A stretch of DNA of 20,109 bases from Proteromonas lacertae (GCA_002245135.1 NGBS01000967.1:1-20109); one strand, 5' to 3'; counted from the stretch's first letter, positions 1-11,199 are shown. Translations and numbers: made by a program. The notes: a model not told the origin generated them from the letters alone.

Positions 1-1897
1 CTGTTCAAGATCAATATGATAAACTACAGAATTATTATACAGGAGAATTAGAGAATATAAATGATAAATATTCAATAGAATTAGTATAATATTATCTATA
101 AAACAAAATAGAAACATTTGAGAGAAGAAAATTCTGAACTTAGACCAAATGTGATTGAAAGTGAAAGAAAAATAAATATATTAGAAAATCAAAATCATGC
201 TCTACAGACAGAATATGATAAATATAAAATGACCAGTGAAAATGAATTAGATTTGCTAAAAGGCCATTTAATGCAATTCCAAAATACAGCAAGTGAAAAT
301 GAAATATTACAAGCAAAAGTAAAAGAATTGCAGGATTTAATAAGAAATTATGAAAATGAAATGGAAGATAGTAATAATGGAATTTCATGTATAACATTTG
401 TAGTATTTATGTTTTATTGATAGTATTAAAGAAGAGTATTACTGATTTAGAAGATGAATTAGACCAGCTAAAAAGAATGCACAATAAAGACACAATTGAT
501 TTACAATCTCAGAGAGATGAATATGAAAATAAAATAGGAATAATGCAGTTAGATCATAAACAAAGAAATAGAGAGTTTACATTGTGAATAGATAGTAAAG
601 ATAAAGAATTTAGAGATATAAAGAAATTATATAATGATATTAGCAATGAATATGATAATATTCGTAAAGATTATGATACACTTTTAGATTCTTTACAGAT
701 ATTATTCCCAAATGAAACATCAAGCAGAGTAATTAAATTTAAAAACAAATTCATTGAAAGAATATTTAACAGCCTTACCAAAATCGATAGAAACTGTAAT
801 CAATATGATTGTATTTATTTTATTATATCTATTTATAATAATTAGAATAAAACGCATGAAGATATATTGGAGAAAATAAAAGAAAAAGATGTGAAATTAA
901 CATCACTAGAGAATGATTTCAATTCATTATCTATTAAATTAAAGCAATTAATCGAATTTCATGATAATCAAGTTAATAATTTATCAATGGAAGTTGACAA
1001 TACATTTAAACAGAATGAAACACTTCAAAATCAAATTAAAAATCATAAAGAAGAAAATGAAATATTGCAACAGAAGATAAAATAATATAGCTGAGGAATT
1101 CAATCAACTACAATCAGATTATGATAATCAACACATAACTCTTGAATCTCTTCAAAGTAAAATACAAAGTTATTCAGAGTATAAGAAAGATGCTGAAGAG
1201 AAAATTACAGCTTTAGAAACAACATTTAATGAACAAAAGAAAGAAATTGATAGACTTAATAATGAATTAATAACTAAAAAAGATGAAATTAACAAATTAA
1301 ACCAACAAATTTGTGGGAGAAGTAAAGCAAACTCAGAAATTATTAAAGAGAAGTGAAACAACAATGAAATCTGAGTTGGATAGACAAAAGAAACTCAAAA
1401 AGCAATGGATCTTTTATCACCTTCATCATCATTTAGTCCAGCATCTAAAGCTGATTCAAGAAAGTCATTTGGAGCAAATAACGGATTAGATGATGCTGTT
1501 GAACAATTAGGTGAAATATCCAAACAAATAGATGCAATAGTGAGACAATCGCAAGATATAGTTAATGAGTATATATTTAACATTATTATTATTATTCAAT
1601 AGCTTTGCTAGAATGAAAAGAGCTCAAGGAGATTCTCCTACTGAACCACAATGGTCAATCACATTGAAATCACAGATAGAAGGATTATTAAAATCAACTA
1701 GCAAATTGACAGTTCAGTTACAACAAATTAAAATTGATTTCCAAGCTATTGTGAGAAAGAATAATTTAAATAAAGAAATAAAAGCTCCAGTGTCACTACC
1801 TGTTAGTCCAGCAGGACATATAGGCGGTGCTAGTAGAATTAAAGCATCAAACTCAACTACAGCAGCACTTTCTTCAAGGAGACAGTTGTTCCCTTAG
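1..1897 (+). pseudogene. Coiled-coil protein gene, 3' part, disrupted
   Basis: Partial gene entering from the left edge. Coding segments read 3-83, 112-388, 424-810, 846-1568 and 1603-1897, separated by introns of 28, 35, 35 and 34 nt with GTAT...TAG ends. The product is Glu/Lys/Asn/Gln-rich with long heptad-like stretches (for example KINILENQNHALQTEYDKY), typical of an elongated coiled-coil protein. A Ser/Pro-rich segment begins near 1405, followed by a short helical tail; the stop is TAG at 1895-1897. The frame is broken by an in-frame TGA at 585-587 and by apparent single-base shifts near 735-745, 1078-1085, 1309-1316 and 1395-1402, mostly in short homopolymers. Coding character resumes after each break, so the decay is recent or the bases are wrong. 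No conserved domain was recognised; golgin-like, centrosomal or cytoskeletal roles are all possible. Confidence 0.7.
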
Positions 1898-2187
1898 ATA
1901 TTTCTATAAAATTTTGAATGTTGTTTTTATTTTATTCTTTACTTCTTAAAAATTATGAAATATACTATAATTTTAATAAATCAATTTTTATGTAAATCAT
2001 TGATTAATGAAATATACTTTACCTATAATTAATTATAAATATATAATTTATATCGCTTTATAAACAAATAGATGGATGATAAATTACTTCATAATACTAT
2101 TATTTTAAATTTTGAGTAATATATGCACTCAATATTTATTCACATCAAACTATTAAGTTGTCTACTCATCTATATATTCAATAATAC

Positions 2188-2215
2188 TTTCTTCATATAG
2201 CCATCTATGAAGAAA
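2188..2215. repeat. Inverted repeat (hairpin) upstream of KL1
   Basis: Perfect 10-bp arms TTTCTTCATA (2188-2197) and TATGAAGAAA (2206-2215) enclose an 8-nt loop. It lies 59 bp before the KL1 start codon, so it could be a protein-binding site or an mRNA leader hairpin. Function is unproven. Confidence 0.5.
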
Positions 2216-2221
2216 CAAAAA

Positions 2222-2244
2222 ATTCAAAAGTAAATGAAACGGTT
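2222..2244 (+). promoter_or_regulatory. Candidate upstream element of KL1
   Basis: ATTCAAAA followed about 10 nt later by ACGGTT, roughly 30 bp before the KL1 ATG. Similar ATTCAAAA...CGTT arrangements precede KL2 (6238-6260) and the second EGF gene (17753-17776), so this may be a core promoter motif. It was found by eye in three genes only. Confidence 0.3.
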
Positions 2245-2274
2245 ATATATTTTGGAACTACTTTCGTTATAAAA

Positions 2275-5200
2275 ATGTCTTTCTTAAACTCTATTTCAAA
2301 TAATCTAATAAACTCGTTATTATCATGTGAAGCAGAAGTATTATAATAAATTTATATGTATTTGGAATAGATAAAAGAAATGAACGAAAAGAATGTGAGT
2401 GAAGTGTGTTTAACAATAAAACACGAAAATGATCATAAAATGATTAAAGTGATAAATATAGAAGGGATAAAAGAAAAGAATATCCGAAAATTCTTTGAAA
2501 ATACCACATTGCGTGGTTGTTTATGTGAGATGATATACCCGTCTCAAATCCAGATAATCGGATGTAATATGTTGATATTTGAGAGAAAGTATTACATGAG
2601 AGATTTAGAAGAGTTGATAAATAGTAAACCACTTTCAAGTGATGATATTAGGTGTGTGATCTGTGGTATATGTGATAGTTTATTGATTTTGAATGAATAT
2701 GACTTAGTAATTGGTAATTTGAAGAGTTCAAACATCATATATGAAGGAAAAAATGATATAAAGTTATGTGATTTGTTCTTGGATTTATTGAGAAAAGATG
2801 ATGATATGAGATTGTATGATATTAATTTCAAAAGTCCAGAAGAGATAAATGGCTTAGAATGTAATGATCGAAGTGTGATTTGGTCAATCGGATGTATATT
2901 ATATGAAATGATGTTTAAGAAATTACCATTTAATGAAGATGATAATATGATGAAAACAAAAAAGAATATTCAGAGATGTAAATACAATTTAGATGTGGAA
3001 TGCGATGGAATTATAAAAGAGATGATATTCAGAATGTTGAAAGTAAAAAATGAAGATCGATTGAGTTTAAAAGAGTTAAACTCTGAAATGATCAAGATGA
3101 ATGAGATGTTAAAAGATTCAGAAGATAGTTTAATGATATGTGAAGAAAGAAAAGAAACACTATATAATAATGACTATATAATAGATATATCTCCATTTAC
3201 CACTTGTGAAGCTGAATATTATATGCAAAACGATAGATATGAGAGTATATATTATATATGATAAATACTATAATAATATTTGAATAGAAATTCGAAATGA
3301 ATTAATCGAGTTATACAACAACAAACCAAATGAAAGAATTCTATCAATCCTATTGATGATGAAGATGTATAAAGAAGATAAATCAATAAAGAATAAACTG
3401 AAGTTCTCTATTCGTTACAATGACAACAAGAATGTAGAATGTTTTCTAGATAAAATAATGTATGATATGAAAAATGATTGGAATGATAAAGAAACATTCC
3501 AAATTGATTCACAATGTATTTGTTCATCTGAAGAAGGGATGAAATATTTGTTTAAAGTATTGAAACTAAACAATCCAACAAAACTTGAATTTTGTATTAT
3601 TATAATTGTATATATTTTTAGATGCTTCAGTCCAAAATCAATCATTATTTGGATTATGTATTTCTGGATTAACATATACACAAGAATTTGATTTACATTT
3701 TTGTTATCTTACTTCAGATTTCATTGAATCATTTGTGAAATCAATTCCATTCATGAAACTGCGATACTTAAATCTTTCATGTATTGTTATACTCTAATAT
3801 TATATTATTATGAAATAGCCAATCCGATTGGTCCAAAAGGATTCAAATTATTGCTTCCATATTTACATTTGCTAATCAATGAGAATAATGAATTGTATTT
3901 AAATTCGATGAATTTAAATGATGAATCAATGAAAATATTATCAGAAAAATTATATAAATATCCAAATCTTAAGAAAATTGATATTAGTGGGAATAGTAAT
4001 ATTCATTCAAAAGGATTAGAATCATTATTCTCCAAATATCCTATTTCAAAAATACAATTTAATTTTAATGGAAATAAAGAGTTATTATTAGATGAAAGAA
4101 TTCCAGAATTAATGAAATATATAAACAATAGTAAAACGTTGAATCTACGTGGTTTCGGAATTGATGATGATGTTTTCAAATCATTCATTTCATTAAGATC
4201 TAATGAATTAAAAGAAATAAGATGTCTAGATTTGAGAAGTATAATATGATATTTTTCTATTAATTAGATAATAATCTGACACACAAAAGTGTAGAAATAC
4301 TGATTAACAATTTATCTTCATTCTCAAATCTTAATTTACTTAAGTTGAATGGAAATGAAATAGGAGATGAAGGGATGAAATTTTTATCTCCATATATACA
4401 TTTATTGAAAAACTGTAGTACTGTTAACTGTTCAAGTATATAGTTATTTATAATAACAATAATTTAATGTGTAATAGAAGTGGGATTATCATCAATTGGA
4501 ATAAGATATTTAGTTGATAGTTTGAAGAATATTAATGGAAATATCAAAACACTTGATATAAGTGATAATAATATAGATTCAGATGGAATAGAGTATTTGA
4601 TGAATTATGTGAAGGAAAATGACAAAATTGAAAAAGTATTAATTCGCAGTATATATTAATGTATTTGATTCGCTTAATAGATAATCCTATTGGTAATACT
4701 GGATTTAAGCTATTATCAGAGAAAATGGAATTGCTGATGAAAAATAATGAAACCAATTTGAGTAACATATCAATAGATGATAAAAGTATGATATTATTAG
4801 CAAACAAAATAGATACAATTGAGTGTTATAACAGAATAAATCTTAATGGAAATAATATCAGAATGAATGGATTAAAATCAATATGTCCAAAATCATTAGA
4901 AAGAGATAAATATCCATTTATTCAAATGAAATGTTCATCATGGACAAATGAAGAATTGGAGTATTATTTGAATTATTGTAGTTGCAAGAATAGATATACT
5001 ATTTATGATTTTTCAAGTATAGAATCTATATTTATAATGAAATAGATTTAAATATCAACGATTCTCATATTTCATTAATTAAACAGATTAATTATTGGAA
5101 ATTTGATTTATCCAACAATAGAATTAGTTCAAAAGGATTAAGAGAGTTAATGGATGATTTATCAGAGCCTTCACTCCTTATTTTATTATATAATAATCCA

Positions 5201-5617
5201 ATTGGTGATGAAGGAATAGAGATAATGTGTAACTCTTTAGATAAATTTGTTGATTGTTTTTCATTAAATCTATCTAGTATTTTATGAATATAATATATTA
5301 TTCTTATTCAAATAGATATTGGAATGAGTGAAAAAGGATTGAAAATGTTAATAAAAAGATTAAAAAATTATAAACCATTAGAAAAGATAAATCTCTCCAA
5401 AAATGAATTAGATGAAAGAGAATTGAGATTAATGAAAAGAAACAAAGAAGTATTTGATAATTTGGTTGAATTATCAATAACAGTAAAAGAAAATATTGAT
5501 AAAGAAAAATTAAAATCATTCTTAGAAACATTCTTTTCAATTGTTACGATAAAATTAGATGGAATTTCAGAAGAAGAAAAGAAAGAATTATCAAAAGAAT
5601 TCTTGAATATTGATTAA
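2275..5617 (+). CDS. Pseudokinase-LRR protein KL1
   Basis: Ten exons: 2275-2337, 2371-3244, 3288-3593, 3622-3780, 3819-4238, 4268-4435, 4478-4648, 4681-5016, 5046-5276 and 5316-5617. Spliced, they are open for 1009 residues. The kinase-like domain spans roughly residues 25-315. The VAIK-type lysine is K47 (MIKVI). The HRD triad is replaced by IGN (135-137, in IGNLKSSN), so the catalytic Asp is Asn. The DFG motif reads DLF (D155). SPEE and VIWSIG stand in for APE and DxWxxG. About 15 LRRs of ribonuclease-inhibitor type (NPIGxxGFKLL) follow. No signal peptide or membrane segment is visible, so it is probably intracellular: a binding or scaffold protein, and unlikely to be an active kinase. The start ATG lies in a 63-nt first exon that splices in phase 0. 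The single-frame stop at 3261 is inside intron 2 and is not the gene end. A tandem paralogue follows at 6292. Confidence 0.88.
2542..3366 (+). repeat. Near-identical tract shared by KL1 and KL2 (copy 1)
   Basis: This 825-bp block aligns without gaps to 6551-7375, with about nine mismatches counted by eye. The 43-nt intron at 3245-3287 is identical in both copies. Flanking sequence on both sides is clearly diverged. The pattern fits recent gene conversion better than uniform divergence after duplication. Confidence 0.85.
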
Positions 5618-6237
5618 CTGTTTAATATTGTTATTTTTATTGAATTACATTTATTTTACATACTGTGTAGTTTCTGCTCTTTTTGTCATATAAGATAGAT
5701 TAGATATCTAAATTATAATTAAAATGAATAATTCATAAAGAGACTAAATTGAATAAAAGAATCATGTGAAAGTATTGACGCACACACCAAAATATATATA
5801 TTTATTACTATTAAATAATTTGATCAAACACAAGATTAGTACAGTCACCACTTCTTCATTTGTATAACATAGATATAACAACTAATAAAGAAAATTAATA
5901 ATCTGACAGAATAGAATCTACATGTTGCTTATTAACACACAGAGTTACAGATAATTATTATTTAACGAATTTTTACACATTTTTTCATGTTAAAACTATA
6001 TATTGGCTCTCATTTCTGCATTTTAAAAAAATTGAATTATTAAAAGGCTTTTTTCAATAATATAATGCATATTGTTGTAATTCAGGAAAAAATTCTAGCA
6101 AAATTTGCTGATAATATTCCTCATTCTTATTGATTACTTTGACTTTGAAGATAGAGTGTTAGAAAATTATTTATCATCATGTGTTATAATTATTCAATAA
6201 CTTTTTCTGTATCAAATCATCTATATAATAAAACAAA

Positions 6238-6260
6238 ATTCAAAATTGAAAATAGACGTT
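6238..6260 (+). promoter_or_regulatory. Candidate upstream element of KL2
   Basis: ATTCAAAA followed by GACGTT at 6255-6260, about 32 bp before the KL2 ATG. It resembles the elements upstream of KL1 and of the second EGF gene. Confidence 0.3.
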
Positions 6261-6276
6261 ATAATTATTTAAATAA

Positions 6277-6290
6277 CAAACAAGTTTGAA
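6277..6290 (+). promoter_or_regulatory. CAAACAAGTTTGAA leader element (KL2)
   Basis: A 14-nt partly palindromic motif (CAAAC-AA-GTTTG core) one base before the KL2 start codon. The same 14 nt immediately precede the ATG of the right-edge gene (19812-19825). It could be a transcription-start or leader element. Confidence 0.35.
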
Positions 6291-6291
6291 G

Positions 6292-9200
6292 ATGAATAGT
6301 TTAAATATTATCAGTGATGATATATTATCATCAATATCCTCTGATTTTGAAGTATTTTAATTGTTATATATTATAGATAAAAAGAAAGGCCGAAAGTGGT
6401 AGAAACGAAGTAGATTTAGTCGTAAAACATGATAATGAGGTTAAAATGGTGAAAATAATTCATGTAGATGGAATAAAAGAAAAAATGATGATGCAATTTA
6501 ATGAAAACAGTTCAATTTTATTCGATCATTGTCCATTATTTACATATTCATCTCAAATCCAGATAATCGGGTGTAATATGTTGATATTTGAGAGAAAGTA
6601 TTACATGAGAGATTTAGAAGAGTTGATAAAAAGTAAACCACTTTCAAGTGATGATATTAGGTGTGTGATCTGTGGTATATGTGATAGTTTATTGATTTTG
6701 AATGAATATGACTTAGTAATTGGTAATTTGAAGAGTTCAAACATCATATATGAAGGAGAAAATGATATAAAGTTATGTGATTTGTTCTTGGATTTGTTGA
6801 GAAAAGATGATGATATGAGATTGTATGATATAAATTTCAAAAGTCCAGAAGAGTTAAATGGCTTAGAATGTAATGATCGAAGTGTAATTTGGTCAATCGG
6901 ATGTATATTATATAAAATGATGTTTAAGAAATTACCATTTAATGAAGATGATAATATGATGAAAACAAAAAAGAATATTCAGAGATGTAAATACAATTTA
7001 GATGTGGAATGCGATGGAATTATAAAAGAGATGATATTCAGAATGTTGAAAGTAAAAAGTGAAGATCGATTGAGTTTAAAAGAGTTAAACTCTGAAATGA
7101 TCAAGATGAATGAGATGTTAAAAGATTCAGAAGATAGTTTAATGATATGTGAAGAAAGAAAAGAAACACTATATAATAATGACTATATAATAGATATATC
7201 TCCATTTACCACTTGTGAAGCTGAATATTATATGCAAAACGATAGATATGAGAGTATATATTATATATGATAAATACTATAATAATATTTGAATAGAAAT
7301 TCGAAATGAATTAATCGAGTTATACAACAACAAACCAAATGAAAGAATTCTATCAATCCTATTGATGATGAAGATATACAAAAGCGATTTGACAATAAAA
7401 AATGAGTTAAATTTTCATAGAAAAGAATGTCATTTAGATGAGATGCTATTTAATATAGTGACTGACTGTAAAGGATTTATCCGAATTGGAGCAAATAGTA
7501 TGTGTAATAGTAAAAAAAGGATGAAATATTTGTTTAAAGTATTGAAACTAATCAATCCAACAAAACTTGAATTTTGTATTATTATAATTGTATATATTTT
7601 TAGATGCTTCAGTCCAAAATCAATCATTATTTGGATTATGTATTTCTGGATTATCAAATCTACAAGAATTTGATTTACATTATTGCCATCTCACATCATA
7701 TTTCATTGAATCATTTGTGAAATCAATTCCATTCATGAAACTGCGATACTTAAATCTTTCATGTATTGTTATACTCTAATATTATATTATTATGAAATAG
7801 CCAATCCGATTGGTCCAAAAGGATTCAAATTATTGCTTCCATACTTGTATTTATTAATCAGCAAAAACAATGAGTTGGATATTTCAAATATGAATTTAAA
7901 TAATCAATCAATGAAAAGATTATCAGAAGAATTATATAAATATCCAAATCTTAAGAAAATTGATATTAGTGGGAATAGTAATATTCATTCAAAAGGATTA
8001 GAATCATTATTCTCAAAATATCCTATTTCAAAAATACAATTTGATTTTAATGGAAATAAAGAGTTACTGGTTAATAAACGCATTCCAGAATTGATCAAAT
8101 ACATAAAAAGCAGGGATGATGAGAATAAATTAATTCTGAATAATTTGAGAATTGATGATGATGTTTTCAAATCATTCATTTCATTAAGATCTAATGAATT
8201 AAAAGAAATAAGATGTCTAGATTTGAGAAGTATAATATGATATTTTTCTATTAATTAGATAATAATCTGACACACAAAAGTGTAGAAATACTGATTAACA
8301 ATTTATCTTCATTCTCAAATCTTAATTTACTTAAGTTGAATGGAAATGAAATAGGAGATGAAGGGATGAAATCATTATCTTCACATTTAGAATTATTATC
8401 AGATTATGATGTAATATGTTCAGCATATACAATAAATTGTTCAAGTAAAAATTATTATATTTGATGTAATAGAAATGAGATTATCAACAATTGGCTTCAA
8501 CCATCTAATTCAAGGCATAAAAGAAATTGACAAAGAAATAAGTCTTGATATAAGATACAATAATATAGATTCAGATGGAATAAAGAATTTGATGAATTAT
8601 TTAAATGAAAATGATAATATAGTAAAGCTAATAATTCATAGTATATAAATCATTTTATTCTTTGTTTAATAGGTAATCCAATAGGTAATGATGGATTTAA
8701 GATATTGTCAAACCTTTTAGATATGTTGATAGATTTAAATGAAACCAATTTGAGTAATATATCAATAGATGATAAAAGTATGATATTATTAGCAGATAAT
8801 ATAGAGTTAATAAGAACATGTGACATTATAAATCTAAATGGAAACAATATAGGAATGAATGGATTAAAATCAATATGTCCAAAATCATTGAAAGATGATA
8901 GTTATCCATTTATTCAAATGAAATGTTCATCATGGACAAATGAAGAATTGGAGTATTATTTGAATTATTGTATTGAAAAGAAAAGAAATGACCTTTTCGG
9001 AGATTATTTTTATGATTTTTCAAGTATAAAGTAAATATAATAACTGAATAGATATGGATTTGAATGATTCTCATATTTCTAAAATTAAAAGGATTAATTA
9101 TAAAACACTTAATTTATCCAACAATAGAATTAGTTCAAAAGGATTTAATGAATTAATGAATTTATTATCAAAAAATGCAGATAATATTGTAGTTAATAAT

Positions 9201-9635
9201 AATCCAATTGGTGATGAAGGAATAGATATAATGTGTAAGTATATTGATAAATTTGTTATAGGAAAATTATTAAATTTATCATTAAATCTATCTAGTATTT
9301 TATGAATATAATATATTATTCTTATTCAAATAGATATTGGAATGAGTGAAAAAGGATTGAAAATGTTAATAAAAAGATTAAAAGAATATAAACCATTAGA
9401 AAAGATAAATCTCTCCAAAAATGAATTAGATGAAAGAGAATTGAGATTAATGAAAAGAAACAAAGAAGTATTTGATAATTTGGTTGAATTATCAATAACA
9501 GTAAAAGAAAATATTGATAAAAAAAAATTAAAATCATTCTTAGAAACATTTTCATCAATTGTTACGATAAAATTAGATGGAATTTCAGAAGAAGAAAAGA
9601 AAGAATTATCAAAAGAATTCTTGAATATAGAATAA
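6292..9635 (+). CDS. Pseudokinase-LRR protein KL2
   Basis: Ten exons: 6292-6351, 6377-7253, 7297-7575, 7604-7762, 7801-8229, 8259-8444, 8473-8640, 8673-9023, 9052-9294 and 9334-9635. Spliced, they give 1017 residues with no break. All nine introns sit at the same positions and phases as in KL1; exon lengths differ only by multiples of three. The kinase-like domain keeps the ATP-site lysine (MVKII), has IGN in place of HRD, and has DLF in place of DFG. About 15 ribonuclease-inhibitor-type LRRs follow. The N-terminal 70 or so residues and several LRR patches differ strongly from KL1, while the kinase C-lobe and some LRR blocks are nearly identical. Intron 6 (8445-8472) has a GTAA donor, the only one that is not GTAT among the introns placed. 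Probably an intracellular recognition or scaffold protein. The convergent gene KL3 ends 39 bp downstream. Confidence 0.88.
6551..7375 (+). repeat. Near-identical tract shared by KL1 and KL2 (copy 2)
   Basis: Partner of 2542-3366, at a constant offset of 4009 bp with no gaps. It covers most of the kinase-like domain, intron 2 and the start of exon 3. Confidence 0.85.
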
Positions 9636-9674
9636 CAGTTAATAATATTTCTTATCAATTATTACTACTATCTA

Positions 9675-11199
9675 TTAAATGGAGATAAATAATGTTTTGT
9701 TTGAGTGATTCTCTTTTATTCTCTCTTCTATCTTTTCTTTTTTTATAACTACATTTTCATTTATCCACAACACATTCAATTCTCTACATTCTTTTAAACA
9801 TTCAGCTAGAATATAACCTCCTATATCTGATATCTTATTATCTATACATATTAAATATCTAAAATTATACTTGCTAATCCTAATTTCTTCAATTTTTGTA
9901 TATATTTACAGTTTTTACTCAAATGTTTCAACCCATCATCTGTTATATTATTACTACCAATCCACAAAGATTCTAATTCTGGAATATACTTGAAATGATT
10001 TGATAAACATTCTAAACCACTATCATTAATTTTACATACTATTTTGAAATAGAATAGAATGGTAAATACAATTTAGATTCAATTCTTTAATATGTCTAAG
10101 TGTATTGAGTTGATAACATATATATTCTACACCACTATCACCAATATCCACTATAAATAACAAATACATAATAATTATATTTATTTATTCATACTATCAC
10201 TGAAGTTCAATTCTGTTTTTTCTTTACTCTTATAATCAATAATTGTTTTATCTATTTGATCTTCTATTTACATTATTATTCTAATATATATAATATATAC
10301 TTTTATCACTTGATATTTTTGAGTATATAAATGTAGGTAAATCTACTCTAGTATCATCACAAATCGGTGAAGTTGGTAATTCTTTTAGTTTTATATCATC
10401 AAGCAACAATATCAGCTTTTCAATATCAATTCTATCATTCACATTTTTGTTAATGGTATTCTTTAATATCGCTTTTAAATCTTCAAAATTATCTGGTTTA
10501 TCATAATTACAATTCAATATTTTATTTCCTATCTCAATAATTGTTTTTCCTTCAAATATATTATGTCCAATTATAATATAATAATAAATACATCCAATAC
10601 ACCAAATATCACTTTCTTTACCTATCTCTTTATTTGATAATGCTTCTGGTGATATGTAACTAATATTATCTAAGTTCATTGGAATACCAGATGATGAATT
10701 AATATTCAAATCATTTCTTAAATAATCACTTACAACAAATAAATCATTTGATAAGTTGAATAGTATGTTGGAAGGTTTTATATTTCCATGATATAATCCT
10801 TCATTGTGTATAGCCATAATTCCATTACATACACTGTTAATTACACTGTATTTATTATTTTTGAAATATTCTGCTGGATTGTCGAGATTTATAAGTGAAT
10901 AGTCATATTTCTTCATTACTGTACAGATAAGACCATTACTCTCACTAATTTCATGATATTTCATGATATTTATGTTATTTAATTTATTAATCTGAGTAGT
11001 TCTTGTGATAAATGATTTTATTGTACTACTAGTTAAGCTGGTTGTTGATATTGTCTTCAAAAGCCTTGTTTCATTATCTTTACTTTTAACCACAAATAAA
11101 TCGCTCTCTAAACCTTTTTTGAATGTTTCAACAATCTAAAACATAATTTATAACAAATACAGTATAATTTGGTAATATGGACGATGTGAATGAACCCAT
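9675..11199 (-). CDS. Pseudokinase-LRR protein KL3 (short family member)
   Basis: Six exons on the minus strand: 11199-11161, 11135-10301, 10263-10195, 10150-10070, 10038-9871 and 9841-9675. They give 452 residues, fully open. The kinase-like domain has a retained lysine (K40 in RLLKTI), HGN in place of HRD (129-131, in HGNIKPSN), DYL in place of DFG (D150), a SPE motif and DIWCIGC. The tail is only about four ribonuclease-inhibitor-type LRRs (NNITDDGLKHL, NKISDIGGYIL). As in KL1 and KL2, the first intron is phase 0 and the rest are phase 1. The N-terminus MGSFTSS fits the N-myristoylation pattern (Gly2, Ser6), so membrane anchoring is possible. The single-frame stop at 10281-10283 is inside an intron (10264-10300). 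The gene shares a divergent promoter region with the kinase gene starting at 11348. It is probably catalytically dead or weak. Confidence 0.85.

Larger units (their letters stand above)
1898..2274. other. Intergenic spacer upstream of KL1
   Basis: AT-rich spacer of 377 bp. It contains a possible polyadenylation-like AATAAA within ttttaataaatc near 1974-1981, a 10-bp-arm inverted repeat at 2188-2215, and the ATTCAAAA...CGGTT element at 2222-2244 close to the KL1 start. I see no coding potential or RNA gene in it. Confidence 0.6.
5618..6291. other. Intergenic spacer between KL1 and KL2
   Basis: AT-rich spacer of 674 bp, the longest gene-free stretch in the window. It holds a short palindrome (TAGATATCTA near 5700), a weak AAAAG/CTTTT inverted repeat near 6041-6052, and the two promoter-like elements just upstream of KL2. 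A short open stretch near 6080-6135 has no homologue I recognise and ends quickly. No RNA gene or transposon was seen. Confidence 0.55.

Noticed and set aside
585-587. TGA as a sense codon
   Set aside because: Trp is encoded by TGG at conserved kinase positions, and I found no in-frame TGA in the six intact gene models. A nonsense mutation is simpler.
1078-1085. Programmed +1 frameshift at AAA-TAA, as in Euplotes
   Set aside because: The motif fits superficially, but other breaks in the same gene lack it and no intact gene here uses it. An indel in an A-run is more likely.
2380-3261. Stand-alone 293-residue kinase gene ending at 3261, and the equivalent ends at 7270 and 10281
   Set aside because: The stop codons lie inside short GTAT...TAG introns. 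Removing these joins the kinase-like region in frame to the LRR exons in all three genes.
5899-5909. AATAATCTGACA matching the LRR exon start at 4268
   Set aside because: The match stops after about a dozen AT-rich bases, so it is probably chance.
5618-6291. tRNA, small RNA or gene remnant in the long spacer
   Set aside because: No cloverleaf, no conserved promoter boxes and no sustained open frame could be found by eye.
2275-9635. Transposon-mediated duplication of the KL genes
   Set aside because: No terminal repeats, target-site duplications or transposase-like coding are visible around either copy. Unequal crossover with later conversion suffices.
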